Positions 27,240-36,894 are shown, counted from the stretch's first letter. The stretch: DNA of 64,000 bases from Klebsiella quasivariicola (GCF_002269255.1 NZ_CP022823.1:5394001-5458000), one strand, 5' to 3'. Translations and numbers: made by a program. Notes: generated from the letters alone by a model not told the origin.

Positions 27240-27938
27240 ATGAATAAAATCCTGTTAGTTGATGATGACCGGGAGCTCACCTCCCTGTTAAAAGAGCTGC
27301 TCGATATGGAAGGTTTTAACGTGCTGGTGGCCCATGATGGGGAACAGGCGCTGGCCCTTCTGGACGACAGCGTTGATTTATTGCTGCTCGACGTGATGAT
27401 GCCGAAGAAAAACGGTATCGATGCGCTGAAAGAGCTGCGTCAGACACACCAGACTCCGGTTATCATGCTAACAGCGCGCGGGAGCGAGCTGGATCGCGTT
27501 CTCGGCCTCGAACTGGGCGCGGATGACTATTTGCCTAAACCATTTAACGATCGCGAGCTGGTGGCCCGTATACGCGCGATTCTGCGTCGTTCCCACTGGA
27601 GCGAGCAGCAGCAGACGACCGAAGCCGGATCGCCAACGCTGGAAGTGGATGCCTTAAGTCTCAATCCGGGCCGTCAGGAAGCCAATTTCGACGGTCAGAC
27701 GCTGGAGCTCACCGGTACCGAGTTCACCCTGCTCTATCTGTTAGCGCAGCATCTCGGCCAGGTGGTGTCCCGTGAGCATTTAAGTCAGGAAGTGTTAGGC
27801 AAGCGCCTGACGCCGTTCGACCGCGCTATCGATATGCATATTTCCAATCTGCGGCGTAAGCTGCCGGAGCGTAAAGATGGTCATCCGTGGTTTAAAACGC
27901 TGCGTGGTCGCGGGTATCTGATGGTTTCCGCTTCATGA
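27240..27938 (+). CDS. cpxR: envelope-stress response regulator CpxR
   Basis: This 232-residue OmpR-family regulator has a receiver domain (1-115) with acidic pocket DDD at 8-10, phospho-acceptor Asp51 (LLLLDVMMP) and the switch lysine in LPKPF. A winged-helix DNA-binding domain follows (about 130-230), ending FKTLRGRGYLMV. Phosphorylated by CpxA, it controls envelope protein-folding genes. Overlaps cpxA by 4 bp (ATGA). Confidence 0.97.
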   Translation: MNKILLVDDDRELTSLLKELLDMEGFNVLVAHDGEQALALLDDSVDLLLLDVMMPKKNGIDALKELRQTHQTPVIMLTARGSELDRVLGLELGADDYLPKPFNDRELVARIRAILRRSHWSEQQQTTEAGSPTLEVDALSLNPGRQEANFDGQTLELTGTEFTLLYLLAQHLGQVVSREHLSQEVLGKRLTPFDRAIDMHISNLRRKLPERKDGHPWFKTLRGRGYLMVSAS

Positions 27939-29308
27939 TTGGAAGTTTGACTGCACGCATCTTCGCCATCTTCTGGCTCACGCTGGCGCTGGTGTTGATG
28001 CTGGTGCTGATGTTGCCCAAACTGGATTCCCGGCAGATGACCGAGCTGCTGGAAAGCGAGCAGCGTCAGGGCATTATGATCGAACAGCACGTCGAGGCCG
28101 AGCTGGCGACCGATCCGCCAAACGACCTGATGTGGTGGCGCCGTCTGTTTCGCGCCATCGATAAATGGGCGCCACCGGGACAACGCCTGCTGCTGGTGAC
28201 CAGCGAAGGCCGCGTGATCGGCGCAGAACGCAACGAGATGCAGATCATTCGTAACTTTATCGGCCAGGCCGATAATGCCGATCATCCGCAGAAAAAACGC
28301 TATGGCCGCCTGGAAATGGTGGGCCCGTTTTCCGTCAGGGACGGCGAGGATAACTATCAGCTCTATCTGATTCGTCCCGCCAGCACCTCACAATCCGACT
28401 TTATCAACCTGCTGTTTGATCGACCATTGCTGCTGCTTATCGTCACGATGCTGGTCAGCGCCCCGCTGCTGCTGTGGCTGGCGTGGAGCCTGGCGAAACC
28501 GGCGCGTAAGCTGAAAAATGCCGCCGATGAAGTTGCCCAGGGTAACCTGCGGCAGCATCCGGAGCTGGAAGCCGGGCCGCAGGAGTTTTTAGCCGCTGGC
28601 GCCAGCTTTAACCAGATGGTCACCGCCCTGGAAAGGATGATGACCAGCCAGCAGCGGCTGCTGTCCGATATCTCGCACGAGCTGCGCACGCCGCTTACGC
28701 GCCTGCAGCTGGGTACCGCCCTGCTGCGCCGCCGCAGCGGTGAGAGCAAAGAGCTGGAGCGTATCGAAACCGAAGCGCACCGGCTGGACAGCATGATCAA
28801 CGACCTGCTGGTGATGTCGCGCAATCAGGCGAAAAACGCCCTGGTCAGCGAGACGGTGAAAGCCAATCAGCTATGGGGGGAAGTGCTGGACAATGCGGCG
28901 TTTGAAGCCGAGCAGATGGGGAAATCTTTCACCGTTGAGTATCCGCCGGGCCCATGGCCGCTGTACGGTAACCCTAATGCGCTGGAAAGCGCGCTGGAGA
29001 ATATCGTCCGCAACGCCCTGCGTTACTCGCACACGAAGATTTCCGTCAGCTTCTCGGTGGACAAAGACGGAATTACGGTTAACGTGGACGACGACGGCCC
29101 GGGCGTCAGCCCGGAGGATCGCGAACAGATTTTCCGGCCATTCTACCGAACCGACGAGGCGCGCGACCGCGAGTCCGGCGGTACCGGCCTGGGGCTGGCA
29201 ATTGTCGAAACCGCTATTCAGCAGCACCGCGGCTGGGTGAAGGCCGACGACAGCCCGCTGGGTGGTCTGCGTTTAACAATCTGGCTGCCGTTGTATAAAA
29301 GAACCTGA
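27935..29308 (+). CDS. cpxA: envelope-stress sensor histidine kinase CpxA
   Basis: This 457-residue inner-membrane kinase/phosphatase has one N-terminal transmembrane helix (about 8-28), a periplasmic sensor domain (about 30-163) that interacts with CpxP, a second helix (about 165-185) and a HAMP linker. The dimerisation domain carries the phospho-His in DISHELRTPL (about 248). The ATPase domain has ENIVRNALRYS, DDDGPGV and GGTGLGLAIV. Translationally coupled to cpxR. Confidence 0.97.
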   Translation: MIGSLTARIFAIFWLTLALVLMLVLMLPKLDSRQMTELLESEQRQGIMIEQHVEAELATDPPNDLMWWRRLFRAIDKWAPPGQRLLLVTSEGRVIGAERNEMQIIRNFIGQADNADHPQKKRYGRLEMVGPFSVRDGEDNYQLYLIRPASTSQSDFINLLFDRPLLLLIVTMLVSAPLLLWLAWSLAKPARKLKNAADEVAQGNLRQHPELEAGPQEFLAAGASFNQMVTALERMMTSQQRLLSDISHELRTPLTRLQLGTALLRRRSGESKELERIETEAHRLDSMINDLLVMSRNQAKNALVSETVKANQLWGEVLDNAAFEAEQMGKSFTVEYPPGPWPLYGNPNALESALENIVRNALRYSHTKISVSFSVDKDGITVNVDDDGPGVSPEDREQIFRPFYRTDEARDRESGGTGLGLAIVETAIQQHRGWVKADDSPLGGLRLTIWLPLYKRT

Positions 29309-29314
29309 TGCTAT

Positions 29315-29340
29315 CCCGGCTTACGCTGCGCTAAGCCGGG
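29315..29340. repeat. REP-like palindrome after cpxA
   Basis: CCCGGCTTA-cgctgcgc-TAAGCCGGG forms a perfect 9-bp stem with no following T-run. The composition (CCCGGCTTACGCTGCGC) is typical of enterobacterial REP elements rather than of an intrinsic terminator. It lies between the convergent genes cpxA and yiiM. Confidence 0.65.
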
Positions 29341-29371
29341 AGCTTCCCCGGAAATACGCAATAGGGGGGAA

Positions 29372-30046
29372 TTATTTCCCCCATAATCTCCGCGAATTAT
29401 CCTCGATCTTGCCGCTTAAACGCCGTTTCTGCATGGTTCTGCTCCAGCTCACCGACAGGCCCGCTGCCGACAATAAACGATGATACTGGTCATCATCAAA
29501 CGGCATCTGCCAGGCAATCGCCCCGGCCTCATGAACACTGACATCACTCAGCCGGGAAACCAGCTTGAGCGGCGCATCGCTGGAAACTTGCCCTCCGGCA
29601 ATCACCCGGTACAGCCAGCCGGTTTTTCCGCTGTTTTGCATCAGCTGAGCCATATCATTGATCGCAAAATGAAAGTTGAGCTTGAAGCACGGCGATCGCG
29701 GCTGGGTGACCTGAATCAGCGCGTCGCCCCAGCGAAAGATATCGCCGATATAGACGTTTTGCTCGGTAAGCCCGGTGGTGGAGAGGTTTTCGCCGAACGC
29801 CGGCGCACAGAACCGCTCGGCCTGCTGGGGGAAGTCACGGATCCAGTCGGCATAGTGTTCGCGCGGATAGTGGCACAGCGCGCGGTCCGGACCGCCGTGG
29901 ATTTTTTTCTCCGCCTGCTCGTCCCCTTCGAGACCGCGTTCGCCAAGCAGCAGTTCGCCATCAACCTGGATTTTACCGATCGCGCTGGGGCGACTGCCCG
30001 CGTAATCCCTGATTTTGCCGATAAAGACATTCACCGGATAATGCAT
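29372..30046 (-). CDS. yiiM: MOSC-domain protein YiiM (N-hydroxylated base detoxification)
   Basis: This 224-residue protein has an N-terminal beta-barrel region and a MOSC domain. The conserved cysteine in QPRSPCFKLN is the expected molybdenum-cofactor ligand; KKIHGGPDRALCHYP and FGENLSTTGL are further MOSC motifs. In E. coli YiiM gives resistance to 6-hydroxylaminopurine by reducing N-hydroxylated bases. It lies after the sodA terminator, between cpxA and sodA, as in E. coli. Confidence 0.94.
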   Translation of the reverse strand: MHYPVNVFIGKIRDYAGSRPSAIGKIQVDGELLLGERGLEGDEQAEKKIHGGPDRALCHYPREHYADWIRDFPQQAERFCAPAFGENLSTTGLTEQNVYIGDIFRWGDALIQVTQPRSPCFKLNFHFAINDMAQLMQNSGKTGWLYRVIAGGQVSSDAPLKLVSRLSDVSVHEAGAIAWQMPFDDDQYHRLLSAAGLSVSWSRTMQKRRLSGKIEDNSRRLWGK

Positions 30047-30070
30047 GGCTGCTCTCCTTGCTACAGATAT

Positions 30071-30095
30071 AAAAAAAGCGAGTCATCAGACTCGC
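30071..30095 (-). terminator. terminator of sodA
   Basis: The stem GCGAGTC-ATCA-GACTCGC (30078-30095) is followed on the minus strand by seven T residues, about 20 nt after the sodA stop codon. Confidence 0.9.
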
Positions 30096-30118
30096 TTCTC
30101 TCTTAGCGCAATGCAACC

Positions 30119-30739
30119 TTATTTTTTGGCGGCAAAACGCGCTGCAGCTTCGTCCCAGTTCACCACGTCCCAGAAGGCTTTGATGTAGTCCGGACGACGG
30201 TTCTGGAATTTCAGGTAGTAAGCGTGTTCCCATACGTCCAGACCCAGGATCGGGTAGCCGGAAGCGCCGGAAATGGCTTCGCCCATCAGCGGGGAATCCT
30301 GGTTAGCCGTGGAGACAACGGCCAGTTTGTCACCTTTCAGTACCAGCCACGCCCAGCCAGAGCCGAAACGGGTCGCAGCGGCTTTTTCAAATTCCGCTTT
30401 GAAGTTGTCTACGGAGCCGAAATCGCGCTCGATAGCCGCTTTCAGATCGCCCTGCAGGGTAGTGCCGGTTTTCAGGCCTTTCCAGAACAGGCTGTGGTTC
30501 GCGTGGCCGCCCGCGTTGTTACGCAGTACGGTTTTTTTGTCAGCCGGCAGCTGATCCAGTTTGGTGATCAGCTCTTCAGCGGACAGGTTAGCGAACTCCG
30601 GCAGGCTTTCCAGCGCGGCGTTGGCGTTGTTCACATAGGTCTGGTGGTGTTTAGTGTGATGGATCTCCATCGTCTGCTTGTCGAAGTGCGGTTCCAGAGC
30701 ATCGTAAGCGTACGGCAGGGATGGCAGGGTATAGCTCAT
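30119..30739 (-). CDS. sodA: manganese superoxide dismutase
   Basis: This 206-residue cytoplasmic enzyme converts superoxide to hydrogen peroxide and oxygen. The metal ligands are His27 (MEIHHTKHH), His82 (HANHSLFW) and the DVWEHAYYLK pair near 168 and 172; the surrounding residues (GGHANHSLFW, NQDSPLMG) fit the manganese form. The frame continues 10 codons upstream, but ATG 30739 gives the standard start MSYTLPSLPY. A Fur-like box lies about 80 bp upstream, consistent with known Fur and SoxRS control. Confidence 0.97.
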   Translation of the reverse strand: MSYTLPSLPYAYDALEPHFDKQTMEIHHTKHHQTYVNNANAALESLPEFANLSAEELITKLDQLPADKKTVLRNNAGGHANHSLFWKGLKTGTTLQGDLKAAIERDFGSVDNFKAEFEKAAATRFGSGWAWLVLKGDKLAVVSTANQDSPLMGEAISGASGYPILGLDVWEHAYYLKFQNRRPDYIKAFWDVVNWDEAAARFAAKK

Positions 30740-30817
30740 AATCATCTCCATTATTGTCGAGCGGCTCAAGTGTTAACGCCGCGTAAGCAGTTTGTCCATT
30801 ATAGTTAATTAAATGGT

Positions 30818-30836
30818 ATTGAAAATGCTTATCAAT
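30818..30836. promoter_or_regulatory. Fur-like box upstream of sodA
   Basis: attgaaaatgcttatcaat matches much of the inverted Fur consensus (GATAATGATWATCATTATC read as tgataagcattttcaat on the sodA strand). Fur represses sodA in E. coli; here it is inferred. Confidence 0.6.
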
Positions 30837-31028
30837 GCCGTATTTTTCATATGGATATAACCAGAAGAAATACCCGCCGTTTTGTGATGTAGAACAACTA
30901 ATTAAGTCAGTAGTTGCCAGGGTTCGCCATCCTGTGGCAAGGACTTGAAGGCGGCCAAAGCGGCCAATTTTTACACTCATCACATCGGAAGCCGCCGTCT
31001 CCGATAAAAAAAGATGAGGATAAAATCA

Positions 31029-32063
31029 ATGAACCACGCGATTACGATGGGTATTTTTTGGCATTTGATAGGAGCCGCCAGTGCCGCCTGTTTCTATGCC
31101 CCGTTCAAGAAAGTAAAACACTGGTCGTGGGAAACCATGTGGTCGGTTGGTGGGATTGTCTCCTGGCTGATCCTGCCCTGGGCCATCAGCGCCACGCTGT
31201 TACCCGATTTCTGGGCCTACTACCGCTCTTTTAGCGCCTCCACGCTGCTGCCGGTCTTTCTGTTCGGCGCCATGTGGGGCATCGGTAATATTAACTATGG
31301 CCTGACCATGCGCTATCTCGGCATGTCGATGGGGATTGGCATCGCCATTGGTATCACGCTGATTGTCGGCACGCTGATGACGCCCATTATTAACGGTCAG
31401 TTTGCAGTGCTGATGCACACCCAGGGCGGTCAAATGACGCTGCTCGGCGTGCTGGTGGCGGTGATTGGCGTCGGCATCGTCACCCGCGCGGGCCAGTTGA
31501 AAGAGCGTAAAATGGGCATTAAAGCCGAAGAGTTCAATCTGAAGAAAGGGCTTCTGCTGGCGGTGATGTGCGGCATCTTCTCGGCAGGGATGTCGTTCGC
31601 GATGAACGCCGCCAAACCGATGCATGATGCCGCCGCAGCGCTCGGCGTCGACCCGCTGTACGCTGCGCTGCCAAGCTATGTAGTCATTATGGGCGGCGGG
31701 GCGCTGGTCAATCTTGGCTTCTGCTTTATTCGTCTGGCGAAAGTGAAGAACCTGTCAGTCAAAGCCGATTTCTCGCTGGCAAAACCGCTTATCATCAGCA
31801 ACCTTCTGCTCTCCGCCCTCGGCGGTCTGATGTGGTATCTCCAGTTCTTCTTCTATGCCTGGGGCCACGCCAGCATTCCGGCGCAGTATGACTATATGAG
31901 CTGGATGCTGCACATGAGCTTCTACGTGCTGTGCGGCGGAGTGGTGGGCCTGGTACTGAAGGAGTGGAACAATGCCGGCCGCCGTCCGGTGAGCGTCCTG
32001 AGCCTCGGCTGCGTGGTGATTATCATCGCCGCCAATATCGTCGGTCTGGGAATGGCCAGTTAA
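31029..32063 (+). CDS. rhaT: L-rhamnose/proton symporter
   Basis: This 344-residue, ten-helix member of the RhaT/DMT-like family imports L-rhamnose with H+. Almost every residue of the N-terminal half matches E. coli RhaT (MGIFWHLIGAASAACFYAPF, GIGNINYGLTMRYLGMSMG). An in-frame ATG five codons earlier exists; 31029 matches the family. The upstream region (30840-31028) holds a possible CRP half-site (tgtgatgtagaacaac) and GGCCAA-rich direct repeats that might be RhaS sites. It is divergent from sodA and convergent with rhaR. A second rhamnose importer (ABC type) is encoded downstream. Confidence 0.96.
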   Translation: MNHAITMGIFWHLIGAASAACFYAPFKKVKHWSWETMWSVGGIVSWLILPWAISATLLPDFWAYYRSFSASTLLPVFLFGAMWGIGNINYGLTMRYLGMSMGIGIAIGITLIVGTLMTPIINGQFAVLMHTQGGQMTLLGVLVAVIGVGIVTRAGQLKERKMGIKAEEFNLKKGLLLAVMCGIFSAGMSFAMNAAKPMHDAAAALGVDPLYAALPSYVVIMGGGALVNLGFCFIRLAKVKNLSVKADFSLAKPLIISNLLLSALGGLMWYLQFFFYAWGHASIPAQYDYMSWMLHMSFYVLCGGVVGLVLKEWNNAGRRPVSVLSLGCVVIIIAANIVGLGMAS

Positions 32064-32095
32064 CCATCGGGTCATCAGACAGACAATAACGGCCT

Positions 32096-32941
32096 TCAGG
32101 CGGCGGCGCGACTGCGCTGCCGCCACTGCCCCGGCGACATGCCGATTTCCCGGCTAAAAACCACCGAAAAGTAGTTACTGTCCTCAAAGCCGCACTGCAT
32201 GGCGATATCGCCGATTAAGCGCTCGGTATGCTGCAGCAGGTACTGCGCGTGGCAGATCCGCAGCTGGCGTAAATAGTGATTGATGGTCATCCCGGTTTGC
32301 TGGCGGAACTGCTGACGAAGCGCCCGCTCGCTGCCGCCCTCTTGCTCGCAGAAACGCTCCAGAACAAAGGGGCGGCTAAGGCTGGCCGCCAGCGCGGCCA
32401 GCAGTTTGTCGAGCAATGCTTCGCGCTGCGTCGCCGCCGGATCATCCGTCGCGTAGCGATGGCGCTGCAGCGTCAGCGCCAGCTGGGCAAACAGCAGCTC
32501 AGCCATCGCATTTCCCTGCGCGTCGCGCCGGGCGCACTCATGCTCAAGCTGGCTAATCACCTGGCGCGCCTGAGCCATACCGGTGCTGCCCATGCGCCAG
32601 TGGGGCTTCCACGGCGTGCCGAAAAGGCCAGGGATCGCCCCGGCCCAGTCGAAATTGAGCTGCAGCCGCTCCGGGCAATAGATGATGTTCTGCAGAACGA
32701 GATCGTTAACGGAAGCATAGGAGTGTTTATCTTCGGCGCGAATATAGAACAGATCGCCGCGGGTAATGCGCCAGGGGCGATCGTTAAGGACGTGCAGCCC
32801 GTTGCCCCGCCACACCAGCACCAGCTCGCAGAACTCATGGGTATGTTCGGCAAAGACATTTTGCGGATAGCGGTCGGCCACCGCCACCGCCTGCGTGGCG
32901 GAAGGGAAAAACTCCTCTTTACGTAGAATCAGACCGGCCAC
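32096..32941 (-). CDS. rhaR: AraC-family activator RhaR
   Basis: This 281-residue protein has an N-terminal cupin sensing domain (HTHEFCELVLVWRGNGLHVL near 33-52) and a C-terminal AraC helix-turn-helix pair (NHYLRQLRICHAQYLLQH, CGFEDSNYFSVVFSREIGMS). In E. coli RhaR with L-rhamnose activates rhaSR, and RhaS then activates rhaBAD and rhaT. The start is GTG 32941, which gives the normal length. It lies 73 bp after rhaS in the same operon and is convergent with rhaT. Confidence 0.95.
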   Translation of the reverse strand: MAGLILRKEEFFPSATQAVAVADRYPQNVFAEHTHEFCELVLVWRGNGLHVLNDRPWRITRGDLFYIRAEDKHSYASVNDLVLQNIIYCPERLQLNFDWAGAIPGLFGTPWKPHWRMGSTGMAQARQVISQLEHECARRDAQGNAMAELLFAQLALTLQRHRYATDDPAATQREALLDKLLAALAASLSRPFVLERFCEQEGGSERALRQQFRQQTGMTINHYLRQLRICHAQYLLQHTERLIGDIAMQCGFEDSNYFSVVFSREIGMSPGQWRQRSRAAA

Positions 32942-33014
32942 GGCTCACACTCCAAACGCGGATAACGGCACATTATTCGCGTTTTTAGTCCGCAATACGT
33001 TGACTCTTCTCGCG

Positions 33015-33851
33015 TTACTGAAGAATGGCGTCGCGCCCCTGGCGGATATCGCGCGGTGACCAGTCAAACTCGCGGCGAAAAAGCGTCGAAAAATGATTAC
33101 TGTCGCCAAAGCCGCAGCGATAAGCGATATCAGTCACGCTTTCATCGCTATGGCGCAACAGGTGGCGGGCCTTCATCAGGCGCACCCGATTAAGATAGCG
33201 CTGGGGCGTCAGGCCGGTCTGCTGCTTCAGCTGGCGGTGCAGGGTACGCAGCGACAGCGAAAACTGCGCCGCCGCCTCCTCCCAGCAGATCTCCTGCGCA
33301 AAATGGTCTTCCAGCCAGGCCAACAGTTGATTCAAGCGCGCATCGTTGTTGGTGGCCTCTTCCGCAAGGCTGCTTTTACGTAACAGCACCAGCAGCTGCA
33401 TAAACAGGATCTCACGGCTGGCGACAGCATGGGTATCCGTGTCGCTCCCCACGGCCTCGATCTGCGCCACGATATGCCGCACCTGTTGCAGGACGGTCTG
33501 ATTCACCCGCCAGTGCGACGGGTAGTTCCCTTCCTGCTCCTGGGGCAGGAGTTGACTGACCCCGGCGAGAAAGCGAAACGCATCCGGCGCGCGATAGAGC
33601 ACATTGGTCAGACACAAATTGTCCGTGTGCTCGTAAAGATGGCGATCGTGATCGCGGATAAAACAGACCGAACCGCCGCCAATGGTATAGGGCTGGCCAT
33701 TGAAGACGTGAATACCCGATCCCTGTTCCACGATAACTATTTCATGGAAATCATGATGATGTTCCGGAAAGGCCGACTGAGGGAGGCGGGGTTCAATAGC
33801 CACCGTCGAGATCCCGGCCTTAAAGAAATCCGTACTGTGCAATATGGTCAT
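33015..33851 (-). CDS. rhaS: AraC-family activator RhaS
   Basis: This 278-residue protein has a cupin domain (FPEHHHDFHEIVIVEQG) and an AraC DNA-binding domain (LSLRTLHRQLKQQTGLTPQR, YRCGFGDSNHFSTLFRREF) almost identical to E. coli RhaS. It activates rhaBAD and rhaT by binding paired half-sites next to -35. The longer frame to 33887 is rejected because ATG 33851 gives the family start and length. It is the first gene of rhaSR, divergent from rhaB. Confidence 0.96.
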   Translation of the reverse strand: MTILHSTDFFKAGISTVAIEPRLPQSAFPEHHHDFHEIVIVEQGSGIHVFNGQPYTIGGGSVCFIRDHDRHLYEHTDNLCLTNVLYRAPDAFRFLAGVSQLLPQEQEGNYPSHWRVNQTVLQQVRHIVAQIEAVGSDTDTHAVASREILFMQLLVLLRKSSLAEEATNNDARLNQLLAWLEDHFAQEICWEEAAAQFSLSLRTLHRQLKQQTGLTPQRYLNRVRLMKARHLLRHSDESVTDIAYRCGFGDSNHFSTLFRREFDWSPRDIRQGRDAILQ

Positions 33852-34161
33852 GATACCACCCTCGTAATGAGAAAAATTATCAGTCACCGGCTGATAGTAA
33901 TGAAGGGTTGGCTATCCGGCCTTCAATTTTTGACCGCGAAATTCGTAAATCCTGCCGCTTTTTCAAGAATCAGCCGGAAAGATGCGGAACTGCGGACGCC
34001 ATCACATCCCCCTCGCCACCCCCTAAAACTGCAAACTGTGATGTCCCTCACGGTCACCTTTGCTTTCTTGCCAGCGGCCAGTTTGCACTGTCCGTAATGA
34101 GAAGGTGTCAGTAAGCGGCCTTTTTTAGACTGCGAACAATGATTTTAAGAAGGATCGTTCC
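33852..34161. promoter_or_regulatory. rhaSR-rhaBAD divergent control region
   Basis: This 310-bp gene-free interval holds recognisable rhaB promoter parts: a CRP site tgtgatgtccctcacg (34037-34052), a RhaS half-site acctttgctttcttgcc (34056-34072), a second half-site around 34087-34103 and the -10 hexamer tagact (34126-34131). The layout copies the E. coli rhaBAD promoter, with the CRP site centred about 93 bp before the likely start. The left half should carry the RhaR and CRP sites for rhaSR; I could not place those precisely. Confidence 0.8.
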
Positions 34162-35628
34162 ATGAGTATTCGTCATTGTGTCGCCGTCGATTTAGGCGCC
34201 TCCAGCGGGCGGGTAATGCTCGCCAGCTATCAGTCCGGGCCGCGCGCCCTGACGCTGCGCGAAATGCACCGCTTCACCAATAGCCTGCAGAAGGTAGACG
34301 GCTTCGACTGCTGGGATGTGGATAGCCTGGAAGGCGAGATCCGCCGCGGGCTGGAGAAAGTGTGTGAGCAGGGCATTCTGATCGACAGTATCGGCATCGA
34401 TACCTGGGGAGTGGATTATGTCCTGCTGGATAAGCAGGGTCAGCGCGTCGGGCTGCCGATCTCCTATCGTGACGACCGCACCCAGGGCCTGCTGCGTCAC
34501 GCTGAAGCGCAGCTGGGCCGGGCGGAAATCTATCGCCGCAGCGGTATTCAGTTTCTGCCGTTTAACACCCTTTATCAGCTGCGCGCTCTGGTGGAGCAGC
34601 AGCCGGAGCTGGTCAGTCAGGCCGCCCACGCCCTGCTGATCCCCGACTATTTCAGCTTCCGCCTGACCGGCAATCTGAACTGGGAGTATACCAACGCCAC
34701 CACCACCCAGCTGGTCAACATTAACAGCGACAGCTGGGATGAGACGCTGCTGAACTGGACCGGCGCGCCGTTGGCGTGGTTCGGAAAGCCGACCCACCCC
34801 GGCAATGTGATTGGTCACTGGATCTGCCCGCAGGGCAACCGTATTCCGGTGGTCGCTGTCGCCAGCCACGACACCGCCAGCGCGGTGATCGCCTCCCCGC
34901 TGGCCGACCGCCATGCCGCCTATCTCTCCTCCGGCACCTGGTCGCTGATGGGGTTTGAAAGCCTGACGCCATATACCTGTGACGCGGCGCTGCAGGCCAA
35001 TATCACCAACGAAGGCGGAGCCGAAGGCCGCTATCGGGTGCTGAAAAATATCATGGGCCTGTGGCTGCTGCAGCGGGTGCTGAAAGAGCAAAACGTCAGC
35101 GACCTGCAGGCGCTGATCGCCCGCACCGCCGCGCTACCGGCGTGCCGCTTCATTATTGACTGCAACGATGATCGCTTTATCAACCCGGCCAGTATGAGCG
35201 CCGAGATCCAGGCCGCCTGTCGCGACGCGGGCCAACCGGTTCCTGACAGCGACGCCGAGCTGGCGCGCTGCATTTTCGACAGCCTGGCGCTGCTTTACGC
35301 CCGGGTACTTAACGAGCTGGCGACTCTGCGCGGCCAGCCCTTCAGCCAGTTGCATATCGTCGGCGGCGGCTGTCAGAACGCCCTGCTCAACCAGCTGTGC
35401 GCTGACGCCTGCGGGATCGCCGTCGTGGCCGGCCCGGTGGAGGCCTCCACCCTCGGCAATATCGGCATCCAGTTAATGACCCTCGACGAGCTGGCCAATG
35501 TCGATGAGTTTCGTCAGGTGGTGCGCGGCAACGCAGCGCTCACCGCTTTTACCCCCAATCCTGATAGTGAAATTGCCCGTTTCGTGGCGCAGTTTCAGCC
35601 ACAACAGACCAAGGAGCTTTGCGCATGA
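34162..35628 (+). CDS. rhaB: rhamnulokinase
   Basis: This 488-residue FGGY-family sugar kinase phosphorylates L-rhamnulose to L-rhamnulose 1-phosphate. It starts with the phosphate-binding motif VDLGASSGRVML and carries the catalytic Asp in IGIDTWGVDY (general-base GIDTWGVD). The FGGY signature regions YLSSGTWSLMGFE and VGGGCQNALLNQL follow. It is the first gene of rhaBAD, overlapping rhaA by 4 bp (ATGA), under the RhaS/CRP promoter upstream. Confidence 0.97.
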   Translation: MSIRHCVAVDLGASSGRVMLASYQSGPRALTLREMHRFTNSLQKVDGFDCWDVDSLEGEIRRGLEKVCEQGILIDSIGIDTWGVDYVLLDKQGQRVGLPISYRDDRTQGLLRHAEAQLGRAEIYRRSGIQFLPFNTLYQLRALVEQQPELVSQAAHALLIPDYFSFRLTGNLNWEYTNATTTQLVNINSDSWDETLLNWTGAPLAWFGKPTHPGNVIGHWICPQGNRIPVVAVASHDTASAVIASPLADRHAAYLSSGTWSLMGFESLTPYTCDAALQANITNEGGAEGRYRVLKNIMGLWLLQRVLKEQNVSDLQALIARTAALPACRFIIDCNDDRFINPASMSAEIQAACRDAGQPVPDSDAELARCIFDSLALLYARVLNELATLRGQPFSQLHIVGGGCQNALLNQLCADACGIAVVAGPVEASTLGNIGIQLMTLDELANVDEFRQVVRGNAALTAFTPNPDSEIARFVAQFQPQQTKELCA

Positions 35629-36884
35629 CCACTCAACTTGAACAAGCCTGGGAAATTGCTAAGCAGCGCTACGCCGCCGTCGGCGTGGATGTCGAGGAGG
35701 CCCTGCGCCAGCTGGACCGTCTGCCCGTCTCCATGCACTGCTGGCAGGGTGACGACGTCGCCGGTTTCGAAAACCCGGCGGGAAGCCTGACCGGCGGCAT
35801 CCAGGCGACCGGCAACTACCCGGGCAAAGCGCGCAATGCGCAAGAGCTACGCGCCGACCTTGAGCAGGCGCTGAGCCTGATCCCGGGACCAAAGCGTCTC
35901 AACCTGCACGCTATTTATCTGGAATCCGACGCGCCGGTAGCGCGCAATGAGATTAAGCCAGAGCACTTTAAAAACTGGGTTACGTGGGCGAAAGCCAACA
36001 ACCTGGGGCTGGATTTCAACCCTTCCTGCTTCTCGCATCCGCTGAGCGCCGACGGCTTTACCCTGTCGCATGCCAACGATGAGATCCGCCAGTTCTGGAT
36101 CGACCACTGCAAGGCCAGCCGTCGCGTTTCCGCGTATTTCGGCGAGCAGCTGGGTACGCCGTCGGTGATGAATATCTGGATCCCGGACGGCATGAAAGAT
36201 ATCACCGTTGACCGCTTCGCCCCGCGCCAGCGGCTGCTGAATGCGCTTGATGAAGTGATCAGCGAAAAATTCGACCCGGCGCATCACATCGACGCGGTGG
36301 AGAGCAAGCTGTTCGGGATTGGCGCAGAGAGCTACACCGTCGGCTCCAACGAGTTCTATATGGGCTACGCCACCAGCCGCCAGACCGCTCTGTGCCTCGA
36401 TGCCGGCCACTTCCACCCGACGGAAGTGATCTCCGACAAAATCTCCGCCGCGATGCTCTATATCCCGCGCCTGCTGCTGCACGTCAGCCGCCCGGTGCGC
36501 TGGGACAGCGACCACGTGGTGCTGCTGGATGACGAAACCCAGGCCATCGCCAGCGAAATTATTCGCCACGATCTGTTCGACCGCGTGCATATCGGCCTCG
36601 ACTTCTTCGATGCCTCGATCAACCGCATCGCGGCCTGGGTGATTGGTACCCGCAATATGAAGAAAGCGCTGCTGCGCGCTCTGCTGGAGCCGACCGCCCA
36701 GCTGCGCCAGCTGGAACTGGATGGCGATTACACCGCCCGCCTGGCGCTGCTGGAAGAGCAGAAATGTCTGCCGTGGCAGGCCATCTGGGAGATGTACTGC
36801 CAGCGTCACGATACGCCAGCAGGCAGCCAGTGGCTGGATAACGTGCGGGCTTATGAGAATGCGGTTCTGAGCCAGCGCGGGTAA
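35625..36884 (+). CDS. rhaA: L-rhamnose isomerase
   Basis: This 419-residue Mn2+/Zn2+ TIM-barrel isomerase converts L-rhamnose to L-rhamnulose. Family motifs are MHCWQGDDVAGFE (about 32-44), SNEFYMGYATSRQTALCLDAGHFHPTE (metal site Asp and His) and HIGLDFFDASINRIAAW. The start overlaps the rhaB stop codon; a start two codons upstream is possible but less likely. REP-like repeats follow before rhaD. Confidence 0.97.
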   Translation: MTTQLEQAWEIAKQRYAAVGVDVEEALRQLDRLPVSMHCWQGDDVAGFENPAGSLTGGIQATGNYPGKARNAQELRADLEQALSLIPGPKRLNLHAIYLESDAPVARNEIKPEHFKNWVTWAKANNLGLDFNPSCFSHPLSADGFTLSHANDEIRQFWIDHCKASRRVSAYFGEQLGTPSVMNIWIPDGMKDITVDRFAPRQRLLNALDEVISEKFDPAHHIDAVESKLFGIGAESYTVGSNEFYMGYATSRQTALCLDAGHFHPTEVISDKISAAMLYIPRLLLHVSRPVRWDSDHVVLLDDETQAIASEIIRHDLFDRVHIGLDFFDASINRIAAWVIGTRNMKKALLRALLEPTAQLRQLELDGDYTARLALLEEQKCLPWQAIWEMYCQRHDTPAGSQWLDNVRAYENAVLSQRG

Positions 36885-36894
36885 TGCACGGGCT